From NCBI RefSeq assembly GCF_000328705.1, contig NC_019673.1, forward strand, positions 4,650,001-4,714,000: DNA of 64,000 nucleotides, given 5' to 3'. The translations under genes and the position numbers were made by a program. Numbering within the stretch: position 1 is the stretch's first letter; every line of letters begins with the position of its first letter. Below the pieces are notes generated by a model. The model was given only the letters and a program-made list of their open reading frames with translations. It did not search any database and had not been told where the DNA came from. Origin of the DNA: Saccharothrix espanaensis DSM 44229 (GTDB taxonomy: Bacteria > Actinomycetota > Actinomycetes > Mycobacteriales > Pseudonocardiaceae). Below are positions 26,049-34,231 of this stretch, piece by piece.

Positions 26049-26867
26049 GTGCGATCACAGGACTACGGGCGGGACGTGCTGGCGGGGCCGAAGAAGCGGA
26101 AGGTGCCCTCGGTCGCGGCCGAACCCGGGCTGGTCGTGGAGGACCCGGCGTCGGGGTTCTGCGGCGAGGTGGTGCGCTTCGAGTACGGCAAGGTCGTGCT
26201 GGAGGACCGGCACGGCCGGGAGCGGCTGTTCCCGCTGCTGCCCGCCGGGTTCCTGCTCGACGGCAAGCCGGTGACCCTGGTGAAGCCGGTCGCCGCGCCC
26301 GCCCCGACCCGGGCGGTGTCGGCGTCGGGCTCGGTCAGGGTCGAGGGGCTGCGCGCGCGGACGGCGAAGGACAGCCGGATCTGGGTCGAGGGCGTGCACG
26401 ACGCCGAGCTGGTGGAACGGGTGTGGGGCCACGACCTGCGGGTCGAGGGTGTCGTGGTGGAGCCGCTGGACGGCGTGGACGTGCTGGCCGACCGGGTCGC
26501 GGTGTTCGGCACCGGCCCGCGCCGCCGGCTGGGCGTGCTGGTGGACCACCTGGTCGAGGGTTCCAAGGAGTCGCGGCTGGTGGCCCGGGTCCGCGACCCG
26601 CACGTCATGGTCACCGGCCACCCGTACGTGGACATCTGGCAGGCGGTGAAGCCGTCCTCGGTCGGGATCGCCGCGTGGCCGGTGGTGCCGCGCGGCACGC
26701 CGTGGAAGGAAGGCGTGTGCGCGGCGCTGGGCTGGGGCGAGAGCTGGGAGGGCTGGCGGCGGGTGCTGGCCGCCGTGCACGGGTTCCGCGACCTGGAGAC
26801 GCCGCTGATCGGCGCGGTGGAGCGGCTGATCGACTTCGTCACCGAGCCGGACCTCGACCGTTCGTGA
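26049..26867 (+). CDS. DUF3097 family protein
   Basis: 272 residues. The start MRSQDYGRDVLAGPKKRKVP and later VWGHDLRVEGVVVEPLDGVD, LGVLVDHLVEGSKESRLVAR and VTGHPYVDIWQAVKP are hallmarks of the actinobacterial DUF3097 family. The LVDHLVxGSKE and HPYVDIWQAV blocks recall TOPRIM-like acidic motifs, but no function is established. Cytoplasmic. It starts 20 bp after the kinase gene. Confidence 0.92.
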   Translation: MRSQDYGRDVLAGPKKRKVPSVAAEPGLVVEDPASGFCGEVVRFEYGKVVLEDRHGRERLFPLLPAGFLLDGKPVTLVKPVAAPAPTRAVSASGSVRVEGLRARTAKDSRIWVEGVHDAELVERVWGHDLRVEGVVVEPLDGVDVLADRVAVFGTGPRRRLGVLVDHLVEGSKESRLVARVRDPHVMVTGHPYVDIWQAVKPSSVGIAAWPVVPRGTPWKEGVCAALGWGESWEGWRRVLAAVHGFRDLETPLIGAVERLIDFVTEPDLDRS

Positions 26868-26901
26868 CCTTCCCGGGCGCGCGGGGTGCGAGGATGGTCG
26901 C

Positions 26902-27327
26902 GTGGCCGCGTTGATCTGGTTGGTGCTCGGGGTGCTGCTGGTGGCCGCCGAGATCCTGTCCGGCGACTTCGTGCTGGTCATGCTCGGCGTCGCGGCGCTG
27001 GGCGCGGCCGGGGTGTCGGCGCTGGGCGTGGGCGAGGTGCTGGCCGCGGTGGCGTTCGGGGTGGCCGCGCTGGGTCTGATCGCGGGCGCGCGGCCGGCGC
27101 TCAAGCGCAGGCTGACCGCCGGGCACGAGCTGACCTCGGGTGTGCAGGCGCTGGTGGGCGGCCCCGCGATCGTGGTGTCCACTGTGGACGCGCACGGCGG
27201 TAGGGTGCGCATCGGCGGCGAGGTGTGGTCGGCGCGGTCGCTGGACCACACGGTCCTCGAACCGGGCGCCGAAGTCACTGTTGTCGAGATCTCGGGCGCG
27301 ACCGCCGTGGTGATGTCCGGGTCCTGA
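26902..27327 (+). CDS. NfeD family membrane protein
   Basis: 141 residues from GTG 26902. Two or three hydrophobic segments occupy residues 1-70 (LIWLVLGVLLVAAEILSG, VLAAVAFGVAALGLIAGA). They are followed by an OB-fold C-terminal domain starting near ALVGGPAIVVSTVDAHGGRV. NfeD proteins pair with stomatin/SPFH proteins, and the next gene encodes exactly such a protein 24 bp downstream. The pair probably organises a membrane microdomain. Confidence 0.92.
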   Translation: MAALIWLVLGVLLVAAEILSGDFVLVMLGVAALGAAGVSALGVGEVLAAVAFGVAALGLIAGARPALKRRLTAGHELTSGVQALVGGPAIVVSTVDAHGGRVRIGGEVWSARSLDHTVLEPGAEVTVVEISGATAVVMSGS

Positions 27328-27350
27328 AGTGGGAAGGGACGGAACTTGAG

Positions 27351-28604
27351 TTGACCACCACGTTGATCGTCGTCGCGGTCCTGGTGCTGTTCGTGCTGAT
27401 CGTCACGGTGAAGTCGGTGCTGGTGATCCCGCAGGCCACCGCCGCGGTGATCGAGCGGCTGGGCCGCTACCGCACGACCGCCGCGCCCGGCCTGAACATC
27501 CTGGTCCCGTTCTTCGACCGGGTGCGGGCCCGGATCGACCTGCGCGAGCAGGTGGTGTCGTTCCCGCCGCAGCCGGTGATCACCCAGGACAACCTGACGG
27601 TGTCCATCGACACGGTCGTGTACTTCCAGGTGACCGACCCGCGCGCGGCGGTGTACGAGATCTCCAACTACATCGTCGGTGTGGAGCAGTTGGCGACCAC
27701 GACGCTGCGCAACCTGGTCGGCGGGATGAGCCTGGAGGAGACGCTGACCTCCCGCGACCAGATCAACAACCAGCTGCGCGGGGTGTTGGACGAGGCGACC
27801 GGGCGCTGGGGCATCCGGGTGGCGCGGGTGGAGCTCAAGGCGATCGACCCGCCGCCGTCGATCCAGGACTCGATGGAGAAGCAGATGCGCGCCGACCGGG
27901 AGAAGCGCGCGATGATCCTGACCGCGGAGGGCCAGCGGGAGTCGGCGATCAAGTCCGCGGAGGGCCAGAAGCAGGCCGCGATCCTCTCGGCGGAGGGCGC
28001 GAAGCAGGCGGCGATCCTGTCCGCCGAGGCGGAGCGGCAGTCCCGGATCCTCAAGGCGCAGGGTGAGCGGGCGGCCCGCTACCTGCAGGCGCAGGGCCAG
28101 GCGAAGGCGATCGAGAAGGTGTTCGCGGCGATCAAGGCGGGCAAGCCGACGCCGGAGGTGCTGGCCTACCAGTACCTGCAGACGCTGCCGCAGATGGCGC
28201 AGGGCGACGCGAACAAGGTGTGGCTGGTGCCGTCGGACTACGGCAAGGCGCTGGAGGGTTTCGCGCGGATGCTGGGCAAGCCCGGCGACGACGGCGTGTT
28301 CCGCTACGAGCCGCCCGCCTACGAGCCGCCGACCACCTCGCCGGAGGAGGACGACCCGGCGGTGGCGGACTGGTTCGACACCGCGCCGGACCCGGCGGTG
28401 GCCGAGGCGGTGCGCGCGGCGGAGGCGGTGGCGCGGCAGGAGGTGCCCAGCCCGCTGGGCACCCACCGGCCGGCGCCGGTGGAGCCGGGCGCGGAGCGGG
28501 CCGGGCTGCCGGGCGTGTCCGGGGTGCCGGGCATCGCGGGCGGGCAGCCGGAGGCGTCGGGCGGGTCGGGTGGGTTGGAGCCGCCGCGGTCGCCGCACGA
28601 GTAG
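27351..28604 (+). CDS. SPFH/Band 7 (slipin/stomatin-like) protein
   Basis: 417 residues from a TTG at 27351; AAGGGA lies about 11 bases upstream and no better start precedes the transmembrane anchor (TTTLIVVAVLVLFVLIVTVK). The Band 7 domain runs from about residue 25 to 200 (VIERLGRYRTTAAPGLNILV, NQLRGVLDEATGRWGIRVAR). It is followed by an Ala/Glu-rich coiled-coil with repeats (AEGQRESAIKSAEGQKQAAI), and a Pro-rich tail of about 130 residues. It oligomerises at the membrane with NfeD. The gene ends before a rho-independent terminator. Confidence 0.92.
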   Translation: MTTTLIVVAVLVLFVLIVTVKSVLVIPQATAAVIERLGRYRTTAAPGLNILVPFFDRVRARIDLREQVVSFPPQPVITQDNLTVSIDTVVYFQVTDPRAAVYEISNYIVGVEQLATTTLRNLVGGMSLEETLTSRDQINNQLRGVLDEATGRWGIRVARVELKAIDPPPSIQDSMEKQMRADREKRAMILTAEGQRESAIKSAEGQKQAAILSAEGAKQAAILSAEAERQSRILKAQGERAARYLQAQGQAKAIEKVFAAIKAGKPTPEVLAYQYLQTLPQMAQGDANKVWLVPSDYGKALEGFARMLGKPGDDGVFRYEPPAYEPPTTSPEEDDPAVADWFDTAPDPAVAEAVRAAEAVARQEVPSPLGTHRPAPVEPGAERAGLPGVSGVPGIAGGQPEASGGSGGLEPPRSPHE

Positions 28605-28627
28605 CTCTCCGCGTTCTTCGGTGTTCG

Positions 28628-28665
28628 GGGGCGGTCGGCCGGGTTCGGGCCGATCGCCCCTTTTT
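28628..28665 (+). terminator. rho-independent terminator after the SPFH gene
   Basis: Stem GGGGCGGTCGGCC (28628-28640) pairs with GGCCGATCGCCCC (28648-28660) with one G-U wobble and a seven-base loop, followed by TTTTT (28661-28665). One of the few U-tailed terminators in the window. Confidence 0.88.
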
Positions 28666-28716
28666 GTGCAGCGATGCCGATCACGGCGGGGCACCGGGGT
28701 GGAGCATCGCTGCACA
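28665..28716. promoter_or_regulatory. 13-bp inverted repeat with 26-bp spacer
   Basis: TGTGCAGCGATGC (28665-28677) and GCATCGCTGCACA (28704-28716) are exact inverted arms. They lie between the SPFH terminator and the next start codon (28724), so the structure could be an operator or a transcript hairpin that would sit close to the ribosome-binding region. Confidence 0.65.
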
Positions 28717-28723
28717 GGGGTCG

Positions 28724-29650
28724 GTGCGGTTGGATGTGCCGGTGCCCCCGTTACCCGATCGAGTGAATTTCTGGTTGGACCGGCCCGATCTTCCGTGGGC
28801 GCGGCGCTGGGACGGGCTGACGGCGGTCGTGGCGGACCTGTCGACGCTGGTGCGCACGGGCCCGGGGTCGCGGCGGGTCGTCGAACAGGTGGTGGAGCTG
28901 CTGGTGGCAGGCACGGCCCGGCACCGGGCGCACCGGGCGGCGCTGTGCGAGCTGGTGGACCGGGTGCTGGACCTGCACGCGGTGGCGTGCGGCGTCGACC
29001 CGCCGTCGCCGGCGGAACTGGCCGACTGGCTGCTGCACGTGCAGACCGGGTTCACCGAGCCGCCGGAGGTGCGGCTGGCCCCGTACGCGGCGGCGCTGGG
29101 GCCGACCGGCCTGGCCCGGTACCGGGCGGAGGCGGTGGCGCGGTTCTCGACGCTGCCGGTGATCGGGTTCGGCCGGACCGGCCGCTACGACCGGGAGCGG
29201 TGGGCGCTGCTGCGGGTGGTGGAGGAGCTGGCCGAGCACGTCGGCGACGTGGACCTGCAGGTGCTGGTGCTGGCCCGGGACCTGTCGTCGGGCTGGCACT
29301 ACCTGCAGGTGGCGACCGTGCTGCGGGAAGCCGGGCGCACCGAGGACGCGCTGGAGTGGGTGGGGCGCGGCCTGCGGGCGACCGGCGGTCGGGGCGCGGC
29401 GGGCCGGCTGGTGGACCTGGCGGTGGACGAGTGCCTGCGGCTGGGGTGGCGGGAGCGGGCGGTGCGGTGGCGGCGGCGGGCGTTCCTGGCGTGGCCGTCG
29501 GTGGAGACCTTCGACCGGCTGCGCGCCCTGGTGTCGGGTTCGGGCGGGTGGGCCGCGCTGCGTGCGGACGTGCTGGCCCAAGCGCGCCGCGACGGCGACC
29601 CGGCCGTGGTGGACGAGCTGCTGGCCCGGCTGTCCGAGCACGACCTCTGA
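28724..29650 (+). CDS. uncharacterised helical-repeat protein
   Basis: About 308 residues; start uncertain among GTG 28724, TTG 28730 and GTG 28736. The product is alpha-helical throughout. LVLARDLSSGWHYLQVATVL then REAGRTEDALEWVGRGL (about residues 183-220) resembles the TPR-like C-terminal half of DUF6880 proteins and of actinobacterial SWIM-finger proteins. No SWIM cysteines or histidines precede it, so it is a stand-alone version or N-terminally shortened. No function is assigned. Confidence 0.65.
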   Translation: MRLDVPVPPLPDRVNFWLDRPDLPWARRWDGLTAVVADLSTLVRTGPGSRRVVEQVVELLVAGTARHRAHRAALCELVDRVLDLHAVACGVDPPSPAELADWLLHVQTGFTEPPEVRLAPYAAALGPTGLARYRAEAVARFSTLPVIGFGRTGRYDRERWALLRVVEELAEHVGDVDLQVLVLARDLSSGWHYLQVATVLREAGRTEDALEWVGRGLRATGGRGAAGRLVDLAVDECLRLGWRERAVRWRRRAFLAWPSVETFDRLRALVSGSGGWAALRADVLAQARRDGDPAVVDELLARLSEHDL

Positions 29651-29688
29651 CCGGTCCGGAACTCACGGACGGTCCGGCGTTGTCGGGG

Positions 29689-31065
29689 TCAGTCGGTGTA
29701 GTCGGGTGGGCGGCGGTCGGTCCACGGGCGGGCGCGTTCGAGCTGGGCGGCGGCGGCCAGCACGGTGTTCTCGTCGTGGGCGGGCCCGACGAGCTGCACG
29801 GCCAGCGGCAGGCCGGTGCGGGTGTGCCCGGCGGGGACGGCGGCGGCCGGGTTGCCCGCGATGTTCCACAGCGGCAGGAAGGTGGTCATCCGGGCGGCGG
29901 CGAGCAGGGCGGGCACGGTGCCGCGCTGCCGCCACTCGCCGATGCGCAGCGGCGGCCGGGTGAGCACGGGGGTGAGCAGCAGGTCGTGGTCGGCGAAGAC
30001 CCGGTTGGCGTGGGCGGTGAGCCCGGCGGCCTGGGCGTGGGCGGCGCGCACGGCGGCGGCGGGCAGGGCTCGGCCGAGCGCGACGACCTGGCGGGTGCGC
30101 CGGTCGAGCCGCTCGGGGTGGTCCAGGGCGGCCCCGCTGGTGGCGGCGCTGTGCAGGTAGCGGGCGGCGAACCCGGTGGAGCCGGCGAGGTCGTGCATCT
30201 CCGGGTCGAGCCGGGTGACGTCGTGGCCCAGGTCGGTGAGCAGGCCCGCGGTGTCCAGGACGGCGTCGCGGACCTCGCCCGCGACCGGGATGCCGGGCCC
30301 CCAGGGGCGCAGCGACACCACGACCCGCAGCCGGCGCGGGTCGGCGGCGACGGCGGCGGTGTGGCCGTGGCCGGGGGCCAGCACGTCGAGCAGCAGGGCC
30401 GCGTCGCGGACGTGCCGGGTGATCGGCCCGGCGGCGACCAGCCCGCCCCACACCGGCCGGTCCAGCGGCACGTGGTCGCGGTGCGGTTTGAGCCCGAACA
30501 GGCCCGTGCACGCCGAGGGGATGCGCACCGAGCCGGCGCCGTCGGTGCCGATCGCGGCCCCGACCAGCCCGGCGGCCACGGCGGCGGCCGACCCGCCGCT
30601 GGACCCGCCCGGCGAGTGCCCGGCCGACCACGGGTTGCGGGTCGCGCCGGCCCAGCTGCTCTCGGTGTGCGGCCACAGCCCGAGTTCGGGCATCCGGGTG
30701 CGGCCGACGACCACGGCCCCGGCGGCGCGCAGCCGGACGACGATCGTGCAGTCGGCGGCGGCGACCTGGTCGACGGCGGCGGTGCCGGTGGTGGTGGGCA
30801 GCCCGGCGATCGCGAGGTCCTCCTTGACCGCGACGGGCACGCCGAGCAGCGGGGCGTGCTCGCCCGCGGCGCGCCGGGCGTCGGCCCGCCGCGCGGCGTC
30901 GAGGGCCTGCTCGGCGAACACGACCCGGAACGCGTTGAGCTCCCGGTCGTGGCGGTCGATGCGGCGCAGGCACTCGGCGACCAGGTCGCGGGAGTCCAGT
31001 TCGCCGGCGCGCAGCAGCTCGGCCTGTCGGGCGGCGCCCGCGAAGCACGCGTCGGTCAGGTCCAT
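29689..31065 (-). CDS. amidase (amidase-signature family)
   Basis: 458 residues. LGVPVAVKEDLAIAGLPTTT supplies the catalytic lysine, and WSAGHSPGGSSGGSAAAVAA (about residues 145-165) the cis-Ser and nucleophile Ser of the Ser-cisSer-Lys triad; SVRIPSACTGLFGLKPHRD is also conserved. It hydrolyses amides or aryl-amides in the cytoplasm. Without gatC/gatB neighbours it is a catabolic amidase rather than GatA. Single gene, convergent with the helical-repeat gene. Confidence 0.92.
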   Translation of the reverse strand: MDLTDACFAGAARQAELLRAGELDSRDLVAECLRRIDRHDRELNAFRVVFAEQALDAARRADARRAAGEHAPLLGVPVAVKEDLAIAGLPTTTGTAAVDQVAAADCTIVVRLRAAGAVVVGRTRMPELGLWPHTESSWAGATRNPWSAGHSPGGSSGGSAAAVAAGLVGAAIGTDGAGSVRIPSACTGLFGLKPHRDHVPLDRPVWGGLVAAGPITRHVRDAALLLDVLAPGHGHTAAVAADPRRLRVVVSLRPWGPGIPVAGEVRDAVLDTAGLLTDLGHDVTRLDPEMHDLAGSTGFAARYLHSAATSGAALDHPERLDRRTRQVVALGRALPAAAVRAAHAQAAGLTAHANRVFADHDLLLTPVLTRPPLRIGEWRQRGTVPALLAAARMTTFLPLWNIAGNPAAAVPAGHTRTGLPLAVQLVGPAHDENTVLAAAAQLERARPWTDRRPPDYTD

Positions 31066-31089
31066 GGCCGCACCCTAGGGCAGGACCGC

Positions 31090-31476
31090 TCAGGCCGGCC
31101 GGTGACGCGCGCTGTGCCTGGCGCGCAGCCGTGCCACCAGCAACGCCACGAGCAGCAGCGGCCACGGGAACGGCAGCGGCGAGGCGATCCAGGCGACGAG
31201 CAGCAGCACTGCGAGGACGGCGGGCAGCGGCGGGCGGTGTCCGGACCGGCCGCGCCGGGACGCGGGCTGCGGCGCGGCCGGTGGGGCGTGGTCGGCGGGC
31301 AGGTCGAGGGTGAGGGGCGCGAGGTCGGCGCGGTGGACGGCGGCGTAGGCGGTGGCGATGCGCTCGTCGGCTTCGGCGAGGGTGAGCCGGCCTTCGCCGA
31401 CGGCCTCGCGCAGCCGGGCGACGACGTGCTCGCGTTCGGGGTCGGAGGCCCGCACGGCGGTATCGGGAGTGCTCAT
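31090..31476 (-). CDS. DUF1707 SHOCT-like domain membrane protein
   Basis: 128 residues. The N-terminus RASDPEREHVVARLREAVGE then GRLTLAEADERIATAYAAVH is the DUF1707 domain (about residues 10-52), a short actinobacterial domain at the start of many membrane proteins. A basic linker and a C-terminal hydrophobic stretch (LPAVLAVLLLVAWIASPLPF) form the membrane anchor. The role is unknown. Confidence 0.9.
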   Translation of the reverse strand: MSTPDTAVRASDPEREHVVARLREAVGEGRLTLAEADERIATAYAAVHRADLAPLTLDLPADHAPPAAPQPASRRGRSGHRPPLPAVLAVLLLVAWIASPLPFPWPLLLVALLVARLRARHSARHRPA

Positions 31477-31565
31477 GCCACCCGATACTCCGCGCGGGAG
31501 CGGCGCGCGGCGTCCGTTCCGAAGCGGTGACGCGGACTACGTAGGCCGACGTACGCGGCCAGGGC

Positions 31566-32450
31566 ATGATCGGTGTCATGCCGACGTGGGTCATGTGGCT
31601 GGCGGTCGCGCTGGTGGTCGCCGCCGTGGTGGTGCGGCACCACCGGCGGTCGCAGGCCGACACTCTGCTGGACGAGCACGCCCGTCGCCGCACCGGGGGC
31701 GGGCCGACGCCGGTGTCGGTGTGGCGGGAGGCCAACCGGCGGTTCCGGGCGGGCGAGCGGGAGGGGCTGCTGCTGCTCGCCGAGATCGGCCGCACGCTGC
31801 CGCGTCGCCGCCAGGACGTGGTGGACACGTGGCTGGCGGCGTTGCGCGGCGGGGTGAGCCGGGGGCTGGACTCGCCGTGGCGCACGGCGGTGCAGCGGGA
31901 GCTGGTGGCGCACCTGCGGCCGGGCGACGACTACTGGCCGGGGATGGACGTGCACGCGGCGGGCGCGATCCTGGTGGACTTCGACCTGTCGGGCTGCCGG
32001 GTGGGCGCGGTGGACTTCACCGGGGCGGTGTTCGTCGGCGACGCCCGGTTCGCGGCGATGACGGTGACCGGCGAGGCGAGGTTCGACGGGGCCCGGTTCC
32101 TGCGGCACGCGGTGTTCACCGACGCGCTGTTCGCCCGCTCGGCGTCGTTGGCGCTGGTGGTGTTCACCGGGAACCTGGCGTTCGCCGGGGTGCAGGTGGC
32201 GCGCGAGGCGCGGCTGCGGGCCTCGAAGATCTCCGGTCGCGCGGACCTGCGGCGGGCGGAGTTCGGCGGGTCGGCGGATTTCGCGGAGGTGTTCTTCGGC
32301 GGCCGGGCGCTGTTCGGCGAGGTGGTGTTCCACCAGGACGCGGTGTTCTCGCGGTCGTGGTTCCGGGGCTGGACGGACGTGAACTCGGCGCTGATCGGCG
32401 AGGCGGCCGAGTTCGGCGGCGTCCGCTTCGGCCACCGCGTGCTGCACTGA
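31566..32450 (+). CDS. pentapeptide-repeat-like membrane-anchored protein
   Basis: 294 residues (or 290 from ATG 31578). An N-terminal transmembrane segment (MWLAVALVVAAVVV) is followed by about 100 helical residues. From about residue 135 the protein has pentapeptide-like repeats with Phe every five residues (AVDFTGAVFVGDARFAAMTV, RRAEFGGSADFAEVFFGG), consistent with a right-handed beta-helix (Pentapeptide_3). Such domains bind partners or mimic DNA, but the anchor argues for a membrane role. Its stop codon lies in a 13-bp tandem repeat. Confidence 0.75.
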   Translation: MIGVMPTWVMWLAVALVVAAVVVRHHRRSQADTLLDEHARRRTGGGPTPVSVWREANRRFRAGEREGLLLLAEIGRTLPRRRQDVVDTWLAALRGGVSRGLDSPWRTAVQRELVAHLRPGDDYWPGMDVHAAGAILVDFDLSGCRVGAVDFTGAVFVGDARFAAMTVTGEARFDGARFLRHAVFTDALFARSASLALVVFTGNLAFAGVQVAREARLRASKISGRADLRRAEFGGSADFAEVFFGGRALFGEVVFHQDAVFSRSWFRGWTDVNSALIGEAAEFGGVRFGHRVLH

Positions 32451-32485
32451 GGACGTGCGCTGAGGACGTGCGCTGAGGGCGTGCG
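32447..32485. repeat. 13-bp tandem repeat, three units, starting at a stop codon
   Basis: CTGAGGACGTGCG at 32447-32459 and 32460-32472, then CTGAGGGCGTGCG at 32473-32485. The first TGA (32448-32450) is the stop of the pentapeptide-repeat gene, and each repeat unit carries a TGA, spread over different frames because the unit is 13 bp. Confidence 0.9.
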
Positions 32486-32537
32486 CCGCGGTGAGGTCGT
32501 GGACGGCTCCGAAGTCGACCGCCGGGTCCTTCCGGGG

Positions 32538-33173
32538 TCAGCCGGCCTGGGCCCGGCCGTCGGGGCGTCCGGCGCGGGCGACGGCGGGCACGGCGGCCTT
32601 GAACAGGCCCAGGCCCAGCGCGTACGGGTCGTCCAGGCCGGTGGCGCGCAGCGCTTCGCCGGGTAGGGCGAGCAGCGATACCGCGACGCCCAGGAAGTAG
32701 GCGTCGAGCAGCCCGGCGTCGCGGGCCGAGGACGGCAGCCCGGCGGCCCGGTGCAGGTCAGCGCCCGCTTCGGCGTTGGCGACCACCATGCGTCCCAGCG
32801 CTTCGCGCACTCCGGGCCGGCGCACCGCCTCCAGGTAGAGCTCGACCATGGCGAGCAGCTGGGTGGGGTCGTCGGCGACCGCGCGGCGCAGCAGGGCCGG
32901 GTAGAGCTCGGCGACCTCGGCCGGCGAGATGTCCTCGGGGGTGGTGGCCGCGAGCCGGGCGACGGCCTCGGCGTGCAGGTCGGTCATCCGCCCGGCCGCG
33001 GCGCGCAGCAGGGACTCGCGGGTGGGGAAGTAGTTCTTGGTGGTGCCCTGCGGGACGCCCGCCGCCCGGTCCACCGCGCGGTGCGTGAGCCCTCGACCGC
33101 CCTCGGCGGCCAGGACCGAGATCACGGTGTCGCACAGCAGTTCACGGCGGGTCGTCGCGCGGCGGGTCGTCAC
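32538..33173 (-). CDS. TetR/AcrR family transcriptional regulator
   Basis: 211 residues from GTG 33173. RRELLCDTVISVLAAEGGRG and THRAVDRAAGVPQGTTKNYF (about residues 30-49) form the TetR helix-turn-helix; the C-terminus is Ala-rich and ligand-binding. The GTG overlaps the TGA of the small zinc-ribbon gene upstream (GTGA), so they are one operon. No obvious target besides its own operon. Confidence 0.92.
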   Translation of the reverse strand: MTTRRATTRRELLCDTVISVLAAEGGRGLTHRAVDRAAGVPQGTTKNYFPTRESLLRAAAGRMTDLHAEAVARLAATTPEDISPAEVAELYPALLRRAVADDPTQLLAMVELYLEAVRRPGVREALGRMVVANAEAGADLHRAAGLPSSARDAGLLDAYFLGVAVSLLALPGEALRATGLDDPYALGLGLFKAAVPAVARAGRPDGRAQAG

Positions 33174-33346
33174 GGGGACGGGACCTTAGCCGATCTTGGC
33201 CGGCCGGCCGTCGCCACCACCCGTCCCGCGTCCAGCACCAGCCACACCCCGCACACGCAGCGCACATAGGCGACGCGGCCGTGGGTGGAGGCGGGGTAGG
33301 CGGGTTCGGAGGCGGGCCAGCCGCAGGAGGGGCATCTGGTGGTCAC
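33170..33346 (-). CDS. small zinc-ribbon protein (58 aa)
   Basis: GTG at 33346 gives MTTRCPSCGWPASEPAYPAS and, later, VAYVRCVCGVWLVLDAGRVV, ending TGA at 33170-33172. CPSCG and CVCG form a CxxC/CxC zinc ribbon. The C-terminal half (Y-x-RC-x-CG-x-WLV) matches small actinobacterial proteins often found as orphan short genes. It overlaps the TetR start by GTGA, which supports translation. Only 26 bp separate it from the divergent CGNR gene. Function unknown; possibly a nucleic-acid or protein-binding adaptor. Confidence 0.8.
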   Translation of the reverse strand: MTTRCPSCGWPASEPAYPASTHGRVAYVRCVCGVWLVLDAGRVVATAGRPRSAKVPSP

Positions 33347-33372
33347 ACCGGTCAGCGTGGTGTCATGGTTCA

Positions 33373-33888
33373 GTGCATTTCAACCCTTACGGCGGGACGG
33401 CGGCGCAACTGGCCGCGGCGCTGGTCAACGTCGCCCCCGACAGCACGGCGGACGACCTGGTGGCGATGCTGCGCGAGCAGCGCTACAAGCCGGTCGGGAC
33501 GCTCGACGCGTTCCAGGCCCGGCAGTTGACGGCGTGGGCGCGCCGGCTGGAGCCGGTGTTCGCGGGCACCGTCGACCGGGTCGCCCACCTCAACGCGCTG
33601 CTGGCCGAGACCGCCGCCCGCCCCTACATCTCCACCCACGACGACCGTCCGCCGCACCTGCACTTCGCGCCGGAGACCGAGACGACGCTGGTCCGGGTGC
33701 GGGCGTTCACCGCGGCGGGCCTGGCGCACGTGGTGTGCGAGGAGCCCGACCGGCTGGGCCGCTGCGGACGCGAGGGCTGCGGGACCGTCTACGTCGACAC
33801 CTCCCGCAACGGCCGCCGCCGGTACTGCACCACGCGCTGCGCCAACCGGATGCAGGTGGCGCGCCACCGGGAGCGGCGCGCGTCGTGA
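33373..33888 (+). CDS. CGNR zinc-finger protein
   Basis: 171 residues from GTG 33373 (MHFNPYGGTAAQLAAALVNV). The C-terminus CGREGCGTVYVDTSRNGRRR then YCTTRCANRMQVARHRER is the CGNR zinc finger (Cys4, with CANR in place of CGNR). The N-terminal part is the ABATE domain typical of these putative stress-induced transcriptional regulators. It is divergent from the zinc-ribbon/TetR operon through a very short 26-bp promoter region, so transcription of both is likely linked. Confidence 0.9.
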   Translation: MHFNPYGGTAAQLAAALVNVAPDSTADDLVAMLREQRYKPVGTLDAFQARQLTAWARRLEPVFAGTVDRVAHLNALLAETAARPYISTHDDRPPHLHFAPETETTLVRVRAFTAAGLAHVVCEEPDRLGRCGREGCGTVYVDTSRNGRRRYCTTRCANRMQVARHRERRAS

Positions 33889-33928
33889 GCCGTGAAGTCG
33901 GGAATCGGGTGGTGGGGAGTCGGGGCGG

Positions 33929-34231
33929 TCAGGAGTCGGGGTGGCTCGTGACGCCGAGCTCGGCGGCGATCTCGGCGAGCCGCGCGGTCAGGCCGCGGGC
34001 CAGGTTCGCGCGGTAGCCGATGAACAGCCGGTTCGCCAGGGGGACGGCCCACCGGCCGCGGGTGGCGACGTTGTGGACCCGGTGCACGACCCGGGTCCCG
34101 CGCGGGTGCGGCTCGGTGACGAACTCGCCCCGGTACCACCAGCCGCCCTGCACGGGTTCGGGCAGGTAGGGGGCGATCCGGTCGGCGGTGGTCGCGATGA
34201 CGCCGGCGACCTCGAACAGGGGTCTGCTCAC
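33929..34231 (-). CDS. SRPBCC/polyketide-cyclase-like short protein
   Basis: 100 residues from GTG 34231. FEVAGVIATTADRIAPYLPE, WWYRGEFVTEPHPRGTRVVH and the C-terminal helix LARGLTARLAEIAAELG resemble a START/SRPBCC lipid- or ligand-binding fold of reduced size. The GTG overlaps the PadR stop (GTGA), so it is the second gene of a PadR-controlled operon. Ligand unknown. Confidence 0.75.
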   Translation of the reverse strand: MSRPLFEVAGVIATTADRIAPYLPEPVQGGWWYRGEFVTEPHPRGTRVVHRVHNVATRGRWAVPLANRLFIGYRANLARGLTARLAEIAAELGVTSHPDS

